Part shown: positions 27,674 through 36,842 of the stretch, in pieces
Position numbering within the stretch: position 1 is the first letter of the stretch
Layout of the letters: every line of letters starts with the position of its first letter
Source of the DNA: Thermomonas carbonis
Lineage (GTDB): Bacteria > Pseudomonadota > Gammaproteobacteria > Xanthomonadales > Xanthomonadaceae
DNA length: 64,000 bases
Reading direction: 5' to 3'
NCBI RefSeq assembly: GCF_014396975.1
Contig: NZ_CP060719.1
Location: 1,584,001 to 1,648,000, forward strand
Position numbers and translations under genes: made by a program
The notes under the pieces: generated by a model
The model's database searches: none
Told to the model about the DNA's origin: nothing
Seen by the model: only the letters and a program-made list of their open reading frames with translations

Positions 27674-28357
27674 ATGCTGCCTGCCGTCATCGCCCCGTCC
27701 ATCCTGTCTGCCAACTTCGCGAAACTCGGCGAAGAGGTCGACAACGTGCTTGCCGCCGGCGCGGACTGGGTGCACTTCGATGTGATGGACAATCATTACG
27801 TGCCCAACCTCACCATCGGCCCGCTGGTCTGCGAGGCGCTGCGCGCGCATGGCGTGACCGCGCCGATCGACGTGCACCTGATGGTCGAGCCGGTGGACCG
27901 GATCGTTCCCGACTTCGCCAAGGCTGGCGCATCGATCATCAGCTTCCATCCGGAAGCCAGCCGGCATGTGCATCGCACGATCCAGCTGATCCAGTCGCAT
28001 GGTTGCCAGGCCGGACTGGTGTTGAATCCGGGCACGCCGACCGAGGTGCTGGACTACGTGCTGGAGGATATCGACCTGGTGCTGCTGATGTCGGTAAACC
28101 CCGGTTTCGGCGGGCAGGCATTCATTCCCTCTACGCTCGACAAGCTGCGCAAGGTGCGGGCGATGATCGATGCGACCGGCAAGCCGATCCGGCTGGAGGT
28201 CGATGGCGGGGTGAATGCGGACAACATCGGCGCGATCGCCGCGGCCGGTGCCGATGCCTTCGTCGCCGGCAGCGCGATTTTCCGCGAGCCGCGCACGCGT
28301 GAAGCGTATGCGGACAGCATTGCGCGCATGCGCCAAGCCGTGGGGGCGGCGCGTTGA
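27674..28357 (+). CDS. rpe: Ribulose-phosphate 3-epimerase
   Basis: TIM-barrel metal enzyme linking ribulose-5-phosphate and xylulose-5-phosphate in the pentose phosphate pathway, 227 residues. Conserved pieces include [61 protein letters not shown] and [12 protein letters not shown], with the catalytic Asp residues in HFDVMD and EVDGG. The start at 27674 is set by the family N-terminus. A TAGAAT -10-like box (27642-27647) precedes it. The next gene starts within its stop codon. Confidence 0.95.
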   Translation: MLPAVIAPSILSANFAKLGEEVDNVLAAGADWVHFDVMDNHYVPNLTIGPLVCEALRAHGVTAPIDVHLMVEPVDRIVPDFAKAGASIISFHPEASRHVHRTIQLIQSHGCQAGLVLNPGTPTEVLDYVLEDIDLVLLMSVNPGFGGQAFIPSTLDKLRKVRAMIDATGKPIRLEVDGGVNADNIGAIAAAGADAFVAGSAIFREPRTREAYADSIARMRQAVGAAR

Positions 28358-29538
28358 GCGGCGTCGGGGGACGGCGCTCGTTGAAGCTGGTGTCGCTGCT
28401 CGCGCTCGCTTGCGCCATCGCGATGCCCGGCATGACCCGCGCGCAATCGCTTGACCTGCTGGTCGGCTCGTACACCGAGGGCGATGCAGCAGGTCTGTAT
28501 CTGTATGCGTTCGATGTCGAAACGGGCCGCATCGCCGCGCAGCCCAGGCAGTCGCTGCAGACCCACAACCCGTCCTGGCTGGTGGTCGCGCCGGACCAGC
28601 GCAATGTCTATGCGATCAACGAAAACGGCCCGGGCAATCCGGATCCCATGGGTCGGGTCACCCGCTTTTCGCTGTCGGACACGCATGTGCTGCAGGAGCA
28701 GGAGCGCGTCTCCAGCCTGTCCGATCATCCGACCCACGCCTCGATGTCGGGGGATGGACGCCATCTGTTCGTCGCCAATTATTCGGGTGATGCGCAGCCT
28801 GGTGGTTTGCTGACGGTGGTGCCGATCGATGGACAGGGTCGCCTGAGCGCCGCCACCCAGGTCGAGAGCTACCAGGGCAGCAATGCGAACCCGACCCGAC
28901 AGGCGTCCAGCCATGTGCATGCGGCCACGGTGTCGCCGGATGGCCGGCATGTGCTGGTGGCGGACCTGGGTGGTGATCGCGTTTACGTGTACCGATACGC
29001 CCAAGGCGCGAACGCCGAGCGTCCGTTGCAAGCCGCTACGCCCGCGCATGTGCAGTTCCCGGCCGGCAGCGGCCCGCGCCACGTGGCGTTTTCCAACGAC
29101 GGCCGGCATGCCTACGTCACCCTGGAAATGACCGGGCAGGTCGCCGAGCTGGACTTCGATGACGGTGCGGCGCGTATGCGTCGCATCCACGAGCTGGCAC
29201 CTGCCGGTTTTACTGGCGCACACGGCGCGGGCGCGATCCATCTTTCCGCCGATGGACGATTCCTGTACGCCGTGAATCGCGGCGACGACCATCACATCGT
29301 GGCGTTCTCGGTCGGCGCTGACGGTGCGTTGACGCCGTTGCAACGGCGTCCGACCGAAGCCGCCAGCACCCGCGAATTCACCATCACGCCGGACGGGCGC
29401 TTCCTGTTGCTCGCGATCCAGGGCGCAAACGCGCTGGCCGTGCTGCGACGCAACCCCGCCAGTGGATTGCTGGGCGACACCGTGCAGACCTTGCCACTGC
29501 CGAAGCCGTCGTTCCTGCAATTCCTGCGGCCGAACTGA
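28354..29538 (+). CDS. Exported seven-bladed beta-propeller lactonase family protein
   Basis: 394 residues: a signal peptide ([20 protein letters not shown]) and then a Pgl/YbhE-type propeller ([19 protein letters not shown]; repeated [24 protein letters not shown] blades; [20 protein letters not shown]; the end is [20 protein letters not shown]). Relatives hydrolyse 6-phosphogluconolactone in the cytoplasm, but the signal peptide places this one outside the inner membrane, so the substrate is probably another lactone or it is a binding protein. The start is uncertain: the TTG at 28354 overlaps the rpe stop (TTGA), while TTG at 28381 lies 7 bases after GGGGGACGG. Confidence 0.78.
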   Translation: MSGVGGRRSLKLVSLLALACAIAMPGMTRAQSLDLLVGSYTEGDAAGLYLYAFDVETGRIAAQPRQSLQTHNPSWLVVAPDQRNVYAINENGPGNPDPMGRVTRFSLSDTHVLQEQERVSSLSDHPTHASMSGDGRHLFVANYSGDAQPGGLLTVVPIDGQGRLSAATQVESYQGSNANPTRQASSHVHAATVSPDGRHVLVADLGGDRVYVYRYAQGANAERPLQAATPAHVQFPAGSGPRHVAFSNDGRHAYVTLEMTGQVAELDFDDGAARMRRIHELAPAGFTGAHGAGAIHLSADGRFLYAVNRGDDHHIVAFSVGADGALTPLQRRPTEAASTREFTITPDGRFLLLAIQGANALAVLRRNPASGLLGDTVQTLPLPKPSFLQFLRPN

Positions 29539-29714
29539 GCGGCGAACAGGCAAAAAAAACCGATGCCGCCATGGGGAGGGGAGCGGCACCGGTCTGGAAG
29601 AGTGGGGCGTCCTGCCCATCCGTCGTCCCTGCGATGGACTCTCATCATCCGGATCAACCGTGACGCGCGTGTGACATCCGCGCGGTCTTAACGCGTTCCC
29701 GCTAGCCTGTGCGC

Positions 29715-30671
29715 ATGACGACCTCCACCACACCGCGCTGGCGATTGATCCTCAACGGCAAATCCGCTGGCGACGATGATGTCCGCGAGGCCGTGGCGGC
29801 CCTGCGCGATGCAGGCGTGCAGCTCGACGTGCGGGTCACCTGGGAAGCTGGCGATGCCGAGCGCTACGTGGCCGAGGCGATCGATGACGGCATCGACACC
29901 ATCGTGGCCGGCGGCGGCGATGGCACGCTGAGCGAAGTCGCCACCACGCTGGCGCATCGCGATGAATCTGCCGACGCGCTGCCCACCCTCGGCTTGTTGC
30001 CGTTGGGCACTGCCAACGACTTCGCCCGCGCGGCCGGTATCCCCGACGAGCCGGAGGCCGCATTGCGCCTGCTCCTGCAGGCACCTGCGACACCGATCGA
30101 CCTGCTGAAGCTCGATGCCAACGGTGAGACCCATTGGGCCGCGAACCTGGCCAGCGGCGGCTTCGGCACCCAGGTCACCACCGAGACCCATGAAGGCCTG
30201 AAAAAACTGCTGGGCGGCCTGGCCTATGTGTTGACCGGACTGTCGAAGCTGGGCCGTATCGAACCGTTGCAGGCGCGCGTGCAGGGACCCGGCTTCGATT
30301 GGGAAGGCGACTTCATCGCGCTGGGCATCGGCAATGGCCGACAGGCGGGTGGCGGGCAGGCGCTGTGTCCGGATGCGCTGGTCAACGACGGCTTGCTCGA
30401 TGTGACCATCGTGCCGCCACTCGAAGGTGATCTGCTGGCGACCTTCGGTACCGCGATGACCGAAGGCAAGGACGCCGCGCTCGACCGTGTCGCAGTCCGC
30501 CGGGTGTTGCCGTGGGTCGAGATTCAGGCCAAGCAGCCATTGACCCTCAACCTCGACGGCGAGCCGGTCGAGGCCATGACATTCCGGATCGAATGCATGC
30601 CGCATCGGTTGCGCATGCACCTGCCGGCCGATTGCCCGCTGCGCGGGAATCCAGCTAAAGTTGCGCCATGA
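29715..30671 (+). CDS. yegS: YegS-type lipid kinase
   Basis: Diacylglycerol-kinase-like catalytic domain protein, 318 residues starting [20 protein letters not shown]. The nucleotide loop [13 protein letters not shown] (about residues 62-74), the GTANDFARA block and [10 protein letters not shown] near the C-terminus are diagnostic. It phosphorylates a membrane lipid, phosphatidylglycerol in the E. coli enzyme. Its stop overlaps the ATG of a candidate trp leader peptide (ATGA at 30668). Confidence 0.88.
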   Translation: MTTSTTPRWRLILNGKSAGDDDVREAVAALRDAGVQLDVRVTWEAGDAERYVAEAIDDGIDTIVAGGGDGTLSEVATTLAHRDESADALPTLGLLPLGTANDFARAAGIPDEPEAALRLLLQAPATPIDLLKLDANGETHWAANLASGGFGTQVTTETHEGLKKLLGGLAYVLTGLSKLGRIEPLQARVQGPGFDWEGDFIALGIGNGRQAGGGQALCPDALVNDGLLDVTIVPPLEGDLLATFGTAMTEGKDAALDRVAVRRVLPWVEIQAKQPLTLNLDGEPVEAMTFRIECMPHRLRMHLPADCPLRGNPAKVAP

Positions 30672-30811
30672 ACCGGGCGACCCCGTCTTTCGAGCATGGT
30701 TGGCGATGGTGGCGAGATTCCGCCGCCCAGACATTCTGTCTGCCTGCCCGCATGCCCATGAAGGACGCTCCGCTTGATCACCTCTGCCCAGTTCGCACAG
30801 CACGCCGCTGA
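30668..30811 (+). CDS. Candidate trp operon leader peptide (47 residues, Trp-rich)
   Basis: Short frame starting at the ATG at 30668 inside the yegS stop. Residues 12-15 are Trp-Arg-Trp-Trp (codons TGG at 30701, 30707 and 30710). The codons overlap the 5' arm of a hairpin (30708-30714 with 30721-30727), directly followed by a perfect hairpin CAGACA-TTC-TGTCTG (30728-30742). The frame runs past the trpE start and ends at 30811. Clustered Trp codons before trpE suggest translation-based sensing of charged tRNA-Trp. No T-tract terminator follows and the ribosome site is weak, so this remains a candidate. Confidence 0.35.
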   Translation: MNRATPSFEHGWRWWRDSAAQTFCLPARMPMKDAPLDHLCPVRTARR

Positions 30812-32264
30812 CGGCTTCAATCTCGTGCCCGTGGTGCGTGAGGTCCTGTCGGACCTCGACACGCCGCTCTCGGTGTACCTGAAGCTGGCCGACGGCCCGC
30901 ATACCTACCTGTTCGAGTCGGTCGAAGGCGGCGAGCGTTTCGGCCGCCATTCGATCATCGGACTGCCGGCGCGGCGCGTGTACGAATTCCGCGGCCACAC
31001 GCTGGAAGTTCGCGAACACGGCGACGTCGTCGAGACCCGCGAGGTCGCCGATCCGCTGGCCGAAGTCGAATCGCTTCGCGCCGCGCACAAGGTGCCGAAA
31101 CTCGATGGCTTGCCCGGCTTTGCGGGTGGCCTGGTCGGCTGGTTCGGTTTCGAGTGCATCGAATACATCGAGCCGAGACTCAAGGCGAATCCGAAGCCTG
31201 ACCAACTCGGCACGCCCGACATCCTGCTGATGCTCAGCGATGAACTGGCGGTGTTCGACAACCTCAAGGGCCGGCTGTACCTGATCGTGCACGCCGATCC
31301 GCGCGAACCGCAGGCATGGGCGCGCGCGAATCGTCGGCTCGATGCGCTGAGCCATCGGCTGCGCCACGGTGGCGCGCCGTATCCGGAAACGCTGGTGCCG
31401 GCCGCGATCGACGAATCCGATTTCCGCTCCAGCTTCACCCGCGAGCAGTACCACGCGGTGGTGCGCAAGGCGCAGGAGTACATCCGTGCCGGGGATATCT
31501 TCCAGGTTGTTCCAAGCCAGCGCCTGAGCGTGCCGTTCAGCGCGCGCCCGGTCGATGTGTATCGCGCGTTGCGTGCGCTGAATCCGTCGCCCTACATGTA
31601 TTTCCTCGATACCGGCGCGACCCAGGTCGTCGGCTCGTCGCCGGAAATCCTCGCGCGCCTGCAACACGACGCGACCGGCAAGGGCACGGTCACCGTGCGC
31701 CCGATCGCCGGGACACGCCCGCGCGGCAAGACCGTGGACGAAGACAGCGCACTCGAGGCCGAATTGCTGGCCGATCCGAAGGAGCGTGCCGAGCATCTGA
31801 TGCTGATCGACCTCGGCCGAAATGATGTGGGCCGCATCAGTCAGGCCGGCAGCGTGCAGGTCGGCGAGCAATTCGTGATCGAGCGCTACAGCCACGTCAT
31901 GCACATCGTCAGCGAAGTCACCGGTACGCTGAAGCCGGGCCTGAGCTACGCCGACGTGCTGCGCGCCACGTTCCCCGCCGGTACCGTCAGCGGCGCGCCG
32001 AAGATCCGCGCGCTGGAAGTCATCCGCGAACTGGAACCGGTGAAGCGCAACGTGTATTCCGGCGCCGTCGGCTACATCGGCTGGCACGGCGACGCCGACA
32101 CCGCCATCGCCATCCGCACCGCGGTCATCCAGGACGGTCGATTGCATGTGCAGGCCGGCGGCGGCGTGGTCTACGACTCCGACCCAGATGCGGAGTGGTT
32201 GGAGACGATGAACAAGGGGCGCGCGCTGTTCCGCGCGGTGGCAGAAGCGGCGAGGGGGTTGTGA
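30774..32264 (+). CDS. trpE: Anthranilate synthase component I
   Basis: Chorismate-binding large subunit of anthranilate synthase, 496 residues, first step of tryptophan synthesis. The feedback-binding region has LYLKLADGPHTYLFES-like sequence near residue 36 (here SVYLKLADGPHTYLFESVEG). The catalytic domain shows GDIFQVVPSQRLSVPF, RPIAGTRPRGKT, DLGRNDVGRI and FPAGTVSGAPKIRALE. The start is a TTG at 30774 with AAGGAC about 8 bases upstream; no in-frame ATG fits. The stop overlaps the ATG of an AbiJ-like gene (TGATG) in place of trpG. Confidence 0.95.
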   Translation: MITSAQFAQHAADGFNLVPVVREVLSDLDTPLSVYLKLADGPHTYLFESVEGGERFGRHSIIGLPARRVYEFRGHTLEVREHGDVVETREVADPLAEVESLRAAHKVPKLDGLPGFAGGLVGWFGFECIEYIEPRLKANPKPDQLGTPDILLMLSDELAVFDNLKGRLYLIVHADPREPQAWARANRRLDALSHRLRHGGAPYPETLVPAAIDESDFRSSFTREQYHAVVRKAQEYIRAGDIFQVVPSQRLSVPFSARPVDVYRALRALNPSPYMYFLDTGATQVVGSSPEILARLQHDATGKGTVTVRPIAGTRPRGKTVDEDSALEAELLADPKERAEHLMLIDLGRNDVGRISQAGSVQVGEQFVIERYSHVMHIVSEVTGTLKPGLSYADVLRATFPAGTVSGAPKIRALEVIRELEPVKRNVYSGAVGYIGWHGDADTAIAIRTAVIQDGRLHVQAGGGVVYDSDPDAEWLETMNKGRALFRAVAEAARGL

Positions 32265-33076
32265 TGTCGACGTTTAGCCAGAGAATGGGCCTGAAGTCCA
32301 TCAACCAGCTCGTTCAATTGGAAAGCATGAACGACGATCTAAGGGTTGGTCTCTGGAACGCCTTGGACAGGGATTTGTTTGCGAAAGAGCGGTTCAACGA
32401 CTCGGACTTCACAGAAGCCCTATGGCGCTACTACTTCAAGTGGCCAGTGGACAGTAGGCCTATCACTAACAACGGCTTTGGGGCTGGCTACACCAGAGTA
32501 TGGGAGCAAATTCGAAAGCATTTCTTTGAGGGTAGTTGGAACGAGGTTTATGACTTTGTTGAGTTCGTGCTTCGTTGCTATCCGCACGACCGTGAAATTC
32601 GTCGCGCGATTGAAGTAACGCTGGCCAGAGAGAATTCGGGGTACCGGCTGATTGTTGGGAATTTGTCTCCCATTTCCGATGAAGGAGAGGTGCGGGAAGT
32701 CGCCGCAGCAATTGAGGATGCAAACGCTCCAGTCAAAGAACATTTGCGAACAGCGCTTTCTTTTCTGACAGACAGAAAGAATCCCGATTACAGGAACTCG
32801 ATTAAGGAATCCATCTCGGGTGTTGAGGCGATGGCGAAAGTCGTGACCGGTGATTCAAAGGCCACGTTAGGTGATGCGCTAAAAATCCTCGAGCGAAATG
32901 GAAAGTTGCATCCTGCTCTGAAAGAAGCATTTTCTAAGTTGTATGGATACACGAGTGATGCGGACGGGATTCGTCACGCATTAATGGGCGAAAGCAATCT
33001 CAGTCAAGCCGACGCTCGATATTTCTTGATCGTGTGTAGTGCCTTCATAAACCTGTTGAAAGTTCAGGCGAGTTGA
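32264..33076 (+). CDS. AbiJ-N-terminal-domain-4 protein (candidate abortive infection/phage defence), lower GC
   Basis: 270 residues. The N-terminal half (about 1-120) begins [20 protein letters not shown] and continues [16 protein letters not shown], the pattern I associate with the AbiJ_NTD4 domain of abortive-infection proteins. The C-terminal half carries [20 protein letters not shown], then [20 protein letters not shown] and [11 protein letters not shown], the conserved tail seen in many Abi-like proteins. No RxxxxH HEPN motif is obvious. G+C is low (25 of 60 in 32521-32580, 31 of 60 in 32341-32400, against 39 of 60 inside trpE at 31801-31860). The ATG overlaps the trpE stop and the gene ends 1 base before trpG, so it is embedded in the trp operon. 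Its effector activity is unknown. Confidence 0.75.
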   Translation: MSTFSQRMGLKSINQLVQLESMNDDLRVGLWNALDRDLFAKERFNDSDFTEALWRYYFKWPVDSRPITNNGFGAGYTRVWEQIRKHFFEGSWNEVYDFVEFVLRCYPHDREIRRAIEVTLARENSGYRLIVGNLSPISDEGEVREVAAAIEDANAPVKEHLRTALSFLTDRKNPDYRNSIKESISGVEAMAKVVTGDSKATLGDALKILERNGKLHPALKEAFSKLYGYTSDADGIRHALMGESNLSQADARYFLIVCSAFINLLKVQAS

Positions 33077-33077
33077 C

Positions 33078-33656
33078 ATGCTGCTGATGATCGACAACTA
33101 CGACAGCTTCACCTACAACCTCGTGCAGTACCTGCAGGCGCTGGGTGCCGAGGTGCGCGTCGAGCGCAACGACGCGTTGCCCTTGGACGAGATCGAAAAA
33201 CTCGCGCCGCAACGCATCGTCATTTCGCCGGGGCCGTGCACGCCGAACGAGGCGGGCGTATCGATGGCGGTGATCGAGCGCCTGGGTGCGACCACCCCGA
33301 TCCTCGGCGTCTGCCTGGGCCACCAGAGCATGGGCCAGGTCTACGGCGGCGACGTGATCCGCGCCGGACGGATCATGCACGGCAAGACCTCGCAGATCCG
33401 CCACGAGGGCAAGGGTGTATTCGCTGGCCTGCCGGACCGGTACGAAGCCACCCGTTACCACTCGCTGGTGGTGGACAAGACCACGCTACCGGAGTGCCTG
33501 GAAATCACCGCATGGACCGACAACGAGGATGGCTCGATGGAGGAGATCATGGGTCTGCGCCATCGCGAGTATCCGGTGGAAGGCGTGCAGTTCCATCCAG
33601 AATCCATCCTGACCCAGCATGGCCATGCGCTGCTGAAGAATTTCCTGGAACGTTGA
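33078..33656 (+). CDS. trpG: Anthranilate synthase component II (glutamine amidotransferase)
   Basis: 192 residues, class I glutamine amidotransferase that feeds ammonia to TrpE. It starts [20 protein letters not shown]. The catalytic Cys79 is in [10 protein letters not shown], and the His-Glu pair in [10 protein letters not shown]. It is the same size as trpG/pabA proteins; it may also serve folate synthesis if no separate pabA exists. It is followed after one base by trpD. Confidence 0.95.
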   Translation: MLLMIDNYDSFTYNLVQYLQALGAEVRVERNDALPLDEIEKLAPQRIVISPGPCTPNEAGVSMAVIERLGATTPILGVCLGHQSMGQVYGGDVIRAGRIMHGKTSQIRHEGKGVFAGLPDRYEATRYHSLVVDKTTLPECLEITAWTDNEDGSMEEIMGLRHREYPVEGVQFHPESILTQHGHALLKNFLER

Positions 33657-33657
33657 A

Positions 33658-34692
33658 ATGACTTTCACCCCGCAACACGCACTGCAACGCGCGATCGAGC
33701 ATCGCGAGATCTTCTTCGACGAGATGGTCGAACTGATGCGGCAGGTGATGCGCGGTGAGGTCTCGCCGGCGATGACCGCGGCGATCCTCACCGGCCTGCG
33801 GGTGAAGAAGGAAACCGTCGGCGAGATCGCCGCGGCGGCGACCGTGCTGCGCGAGTTCGCGCGGCCGGTGCACGTGGCGGATCGCACCGGCCTGGTCGAC
33901 ATCGTCGGCACCGGCGGCGATGGCGCGCATACCTTCAACATCTCGACCGCAAGCATGTTCGTCGTTGCCGCCGCAGGCGCGAAAGTCGCCAAGCACGGCA
34001 ACCGCAGCGTGTCGTCGAAGTCGGGCAGCGCGGATGTGCTGGAAGCGCTCGGCGCGAACATCGAATTGCAGCCGGAACAGGTGGCGACCTGCATCGAGCG
34101 CTGCGGGATCGGCTTCATGTTCGCGCCGGTGCATCACCCGGCGATGAAAGTGGTGGCACCGGTCCGCAAGGAAATGGGCGTGCGCACGCTGTTCAACATC
34201 CTCGGCCCGCTGACCAATCCGGCCGGCGCGCCGAACATCCTGATGGGCGTGTTCCATCCGGACCTGGTCGGGATCCAGGTGCGCGTATTGCAGGAACTCG
34301 GCGCGCAGCGCGCGCTGGTGGTCTGGGGTCGCGACGGCATGGATGAACTGTCGCTGGGAGCCGGCACCCTGGTCGGCGAACTGCGCGACGGCAAGGTCCG
34401 CGAATACGAACTGCACCCGGAGGACTTCGGCATCCCGATGGCGCACAGCCGCAACCTCAAGGTGGCGGACGCCGAGCAATCGATGGCGATGCTGCTGCAG
34501 GCTCTGGACAACCACGAAGGTCTGCCGCGGCAGATCGTGGCCTACAACGCAGGCGCGGCGCTGTATGCGGCCGGCGTGGCGGAGGATATCGGCGACGGCA
34601 TCGCGCGCGCGCGCAAGGCGATCGCGTCGGGCGCGGCGCGGGCGAAGCTGGACGAGTTCATCGGAACCACGCAGGCGCTGGCCGGCGCTTGA
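33658..34692 (+). CDS. trpD: Anthranilate phosphoribosyltransferase
   Basis: 344 residues. It transfers the phosphoribosyl group from PRPP to anthranilate. Signature pieces are [18 protein letters not shown] (PRPP loop), [20 protein letters not shown] and [14 protein letters not shown]. It directly follows trpG. Where most relatives continue with trpC, this gene runs into iadA of the cyanophycin module (TTGA overlap at its stop). Confidence 0.95.
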   Translation: MTFTPQHALQRAIEHREIFFDEMVELMRQVMRGEVSPAMTAAILTGLRVKKETVGEIAAAATVLREFARPVHVADRTGLVDIVGTGGDGAHTFNISTASMFVVAAAGAKVAKHGNRSVSSKSGSADVLEALGANIELQPEQVATCIERCGIGFMFAPVHHPAMKVVAPVRKEMGVRTLFNILGPLTNPAGAPNILMGVFHPDLVGIQVRVLQELGAQRALVVWGRDGMDELSLGAGTLVGELRDGKVREYELHPEDFGIPMAHSRNLKVADAEQSMAMLLQALDNHEGLPRQIVAYNAGAALYAAGVAEDIGDGIARARKAIASGAARAKLDEFIGTTQALAGA

Positions 34693-34724
34693 CGCTGCAT
34701 CCGCCCCCGCGCACCCTCCCGCAG

Positions 34725-35912
34725 ATGCTCATTTCCCCGACCACAGCGCCGATGCTGCTGCTCCGCAATGCCGACGTGTACGCGCCCGAGGCGCTGGGCC
34801 GCCGGCACCTGTTGCTCGGCGGCGGCAAGATCCTGTGGATCGGCGCGGACGAACCGGTGCTGCCGGAATCGCTCGATGTCGACACCATCGACCTGGACGG
34901 CGCGCGGCTGGTCCCGGGCTTCATCGACGGCCACGTGCATGTCAGCGGTGGCGGCGGCGAGGCCGGCTTCGCGACCCGCGTGCCGGCGCCGTTGCTCAGC
35001 CGCTACACGATGGCCGGCGTCACCAGCGTGGTCGGCCTGCTCGGCACCGACGATGCCACCCGCAGCACCGCCGAATTGCTCTCGCATGTGTATGCGCTGC
35101 GCGAGCAGGGGCTGTCGGCGTGGGGTTATTGCGGCGGTTACCACGTCCCGCCAGCCACGCTCACCGGCAGCGTGCGCAGCGACATCGCCCTCATCGAGCC
35201 GTTGATCGGCATCGGCGAACTGGCGATCAGCGACCATCGTTCCAGCCAGCCCACGCTCGACGAGCTGTTGCGGCTTGCCTCCGACGCGCATGTGGCGGGC
35301 TTGATGAGCGGCAAGGCCGGCATCGTCCACCTGCACCTGGGCGACGGCAAACGCGGCCTCGACCTGGTGCGCCGGGCGCTGGACACCAGCGAGTTGCCGC
35401 CGCGGGTCTTCCAGCCGACCCACGTCAACCGCAAGAGGGCCCTGTTCGAGGAAGCCGTGGAACTGGCGAAACGCGGCTGCCACGTCGACATCACCGCGTT
35501 CCCGGTCGAGGAGGGCGAAGACGCCTGGCCGGCCGACGAGGCGCTGGTCCGCTACCTTGACAGCGGCGCGCCACCACAACGGGTCAGCATCAGTTCGGAT
35601 GCCGGCGGTTGCCTGCCCTGCTTCGACGGCGAAGGTCGCGTCTGCGGGATGGACGTGGGCCACTCCGGATCGATGCTGGAGACCTTGAACGCGCTGCTGG
35701 CGCGCGGCCTGCCGCTGGAACGCGCGCTACCGGCGTTCACCAGCAACGTGGCCGGCCTGTTGCGGCTGGCCGGCAAGGGCCGGATCGCGGTCGGCATGGA
35801 TGCCGATCTTGTCGCGCTGGATGCCGCCGGTCGTGCCGACCTCGTGCTCGCCCGCGGGGGCGTGCATGTGCGTGCCGGCGCGCCGGTGCGGCGTGGTATG
35901 TTCGAGCGCTGA
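34725..35912 (+). CDS. iadA: Isoaspartyl dipeptidase
   Basis: Amidohydrolase-fold zinc enzyme cleaving beta-Asp dipeptides, 395 residues. It has GFIDGHVHVSGGGGE (metal HxH, about 65-80), SVVGLLGTDDATRS, ISDHRSSQP, QPTHVNRKRALFEEA and ISSDAGGCLPCFD, matching E. coli IadA throughout. In this setting it should split the beta-Asp-Arg released from cyanophycin by the next gene product. The start is uncertain: the TTG at 34689 overlaps the trpD stop, and ATGs lie at 34725 and 34752; none has a strong ribosome site. Confidence 0.9.
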   Translation: MLISPTTAPMLLLRNADVYAPEALGRRHLLLGGGKILWIGADEPVLPESLDVDTIDLDGARLVPGFIDGHVHVSGGGGEAGFATRVPAPLLSRYTMAGVTSVVGLLGTDDATRSTAELLSHVYALREQGLSAWGYCGGYHVPPATLTGSVRSDIALIEPLIGIGELAISDHRSSQPTLDELLRLASDAHVAGLMSGKAGIVHLHLGDGKRGLDLVRRALDTSELPPRVFQPTHVNRKRALFEEAVELAKRGCHVDITAFPVEEGEDAWPADEALVRYLDSGAPPQRVSISSDAGGCLPCFDGEGRVCGMDVGHSGSMLETLNALLARGLPLERALPAFTSNVAGLLRLAGKGRIAVGMDADLVALDAAGRADLVLARGGVHVRAGAPVRRGMFER

Positions 35913-35943
35913 TTCGAGCAAGGTTTCGAGGACCCCGCAGCAC

Positions 35944-36786
35944 ATGCCAAGCAAGGTGGCCGAAGGCGCGCAGCGCGGCTGGATCGTCCCCATTGGCGGG
36001 GCCGAGGACAAGGACAACGACAAGCGGGTGCTGCGCCGGTTCTTCGAACTGTGCGGCGGCGCGGGCGCGGACATCGCGGTGATTCCGACCGCAAGTCGGC
36101 TCAACGACACCGGCGACCGCTACGAGCAACTGTTCTCGGAGATGGGCGCGGGCAACGTCAGCGTGCTCGATTTCGATACTCGCCGCGATGCGCACGAGCG
36201 CAACCGCGTGGCGGCCATCGAACAGGCCTCCGGGATCTTCATCACCGGCGGCAACCAGTTGCGGTTGTCCACGATGCTCGGCGGCACCCCCATCGCGCAG
36301 GCGATCCGCGCCCGCAATGCGCATGGGATTCCGGTCGGCGGCACCAGCGCCGGTGCCGGCATCCTCAGCGAACACATGATCGCCGGCGGCGAAAGCGACA
36401 GCGCCACGCCGCATGCGAACAGCGTGCGCCTGGCGCCGGGACTGGGCCTGACCAATCGCGTGGTGATCGACCAGCATTTCCGGCAGCGCGACCGGCTTGG
36501 TCGGTTGCTGGCAGCGCTGGCCTACAACCCGTTCGCGATCGGGCTCGGCGTCGATGAAGACACTGCTGCCCTGATCGGCCCGGACAACGTGATCCAGGTG
36601 GAAGGCAGCGGTGCAGTGACCGTGGTGGATGCCGACGACCTGCAGTTCTCGTCGATGGCTCAGGTCAGTGGCGATGCGCCTGTATGCATGCTGGGCTTGC
36701 AGATCCACATCCTGACCGCGGGTGCCACGTACAACCTGGAAACACGCAAGGCTTCGGCCGGGACGCTGTCGCCCAGCAAGGAATGA
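35944..36786 (+). CDS. cphB: Cyanophycinase
   Basis: Serine-type exopeptidase (peptidase S51) that trims cyanophycin to beta-Asp-Arg dipeptides, 280 residues. The nucleophile Ser135 lies in PVGGTSAGAGIL; FITGGNQLRLST and IDQHFRQRDRLGRLL complete the family pattern. There is no signal peptide, so it acts on internal granules. It lies 31 bases after iadA and 56 bases before cphA. Confidence 0.92.
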   Translation: MPSKVAEGAQRGWIVPIGGAEDKDNDKRVLRRFFELCGGAGADIAVIPTASRLNDTGDRYEQLFSEMGAGNVSVLDFDTRRDAHERNRVAAIEQASGIFITGGNQLRLSTMLGGTPIAQAIRARNAHGIPVGGTSAGAGILSEHMIAGGESDSATPHANSVRLAPGLGLTNRVVIDQHFRQRDRLGRLLAALAYNPFAIGLGVDEDTAALIGPDNVIQVEGSGAVTVVDADDLQFSSMAQVSGDAPVCMLGLQIHILTAGATYNLETRKASAGTLSPSKE

Positions 36787-36842
36787 AACGCAAGCTGTGA
36801 CGGAATTGTCGCAACGCAACCGAATCGAGCAGGGGCTTCCAG

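Noticed and set aside
30728..30760. Classical trp attenuator terminator
   Set aside because: The hairpin CAGACA-TTC-TGTCTG is not followed by a T run, so termination-type attenuation is not supported.
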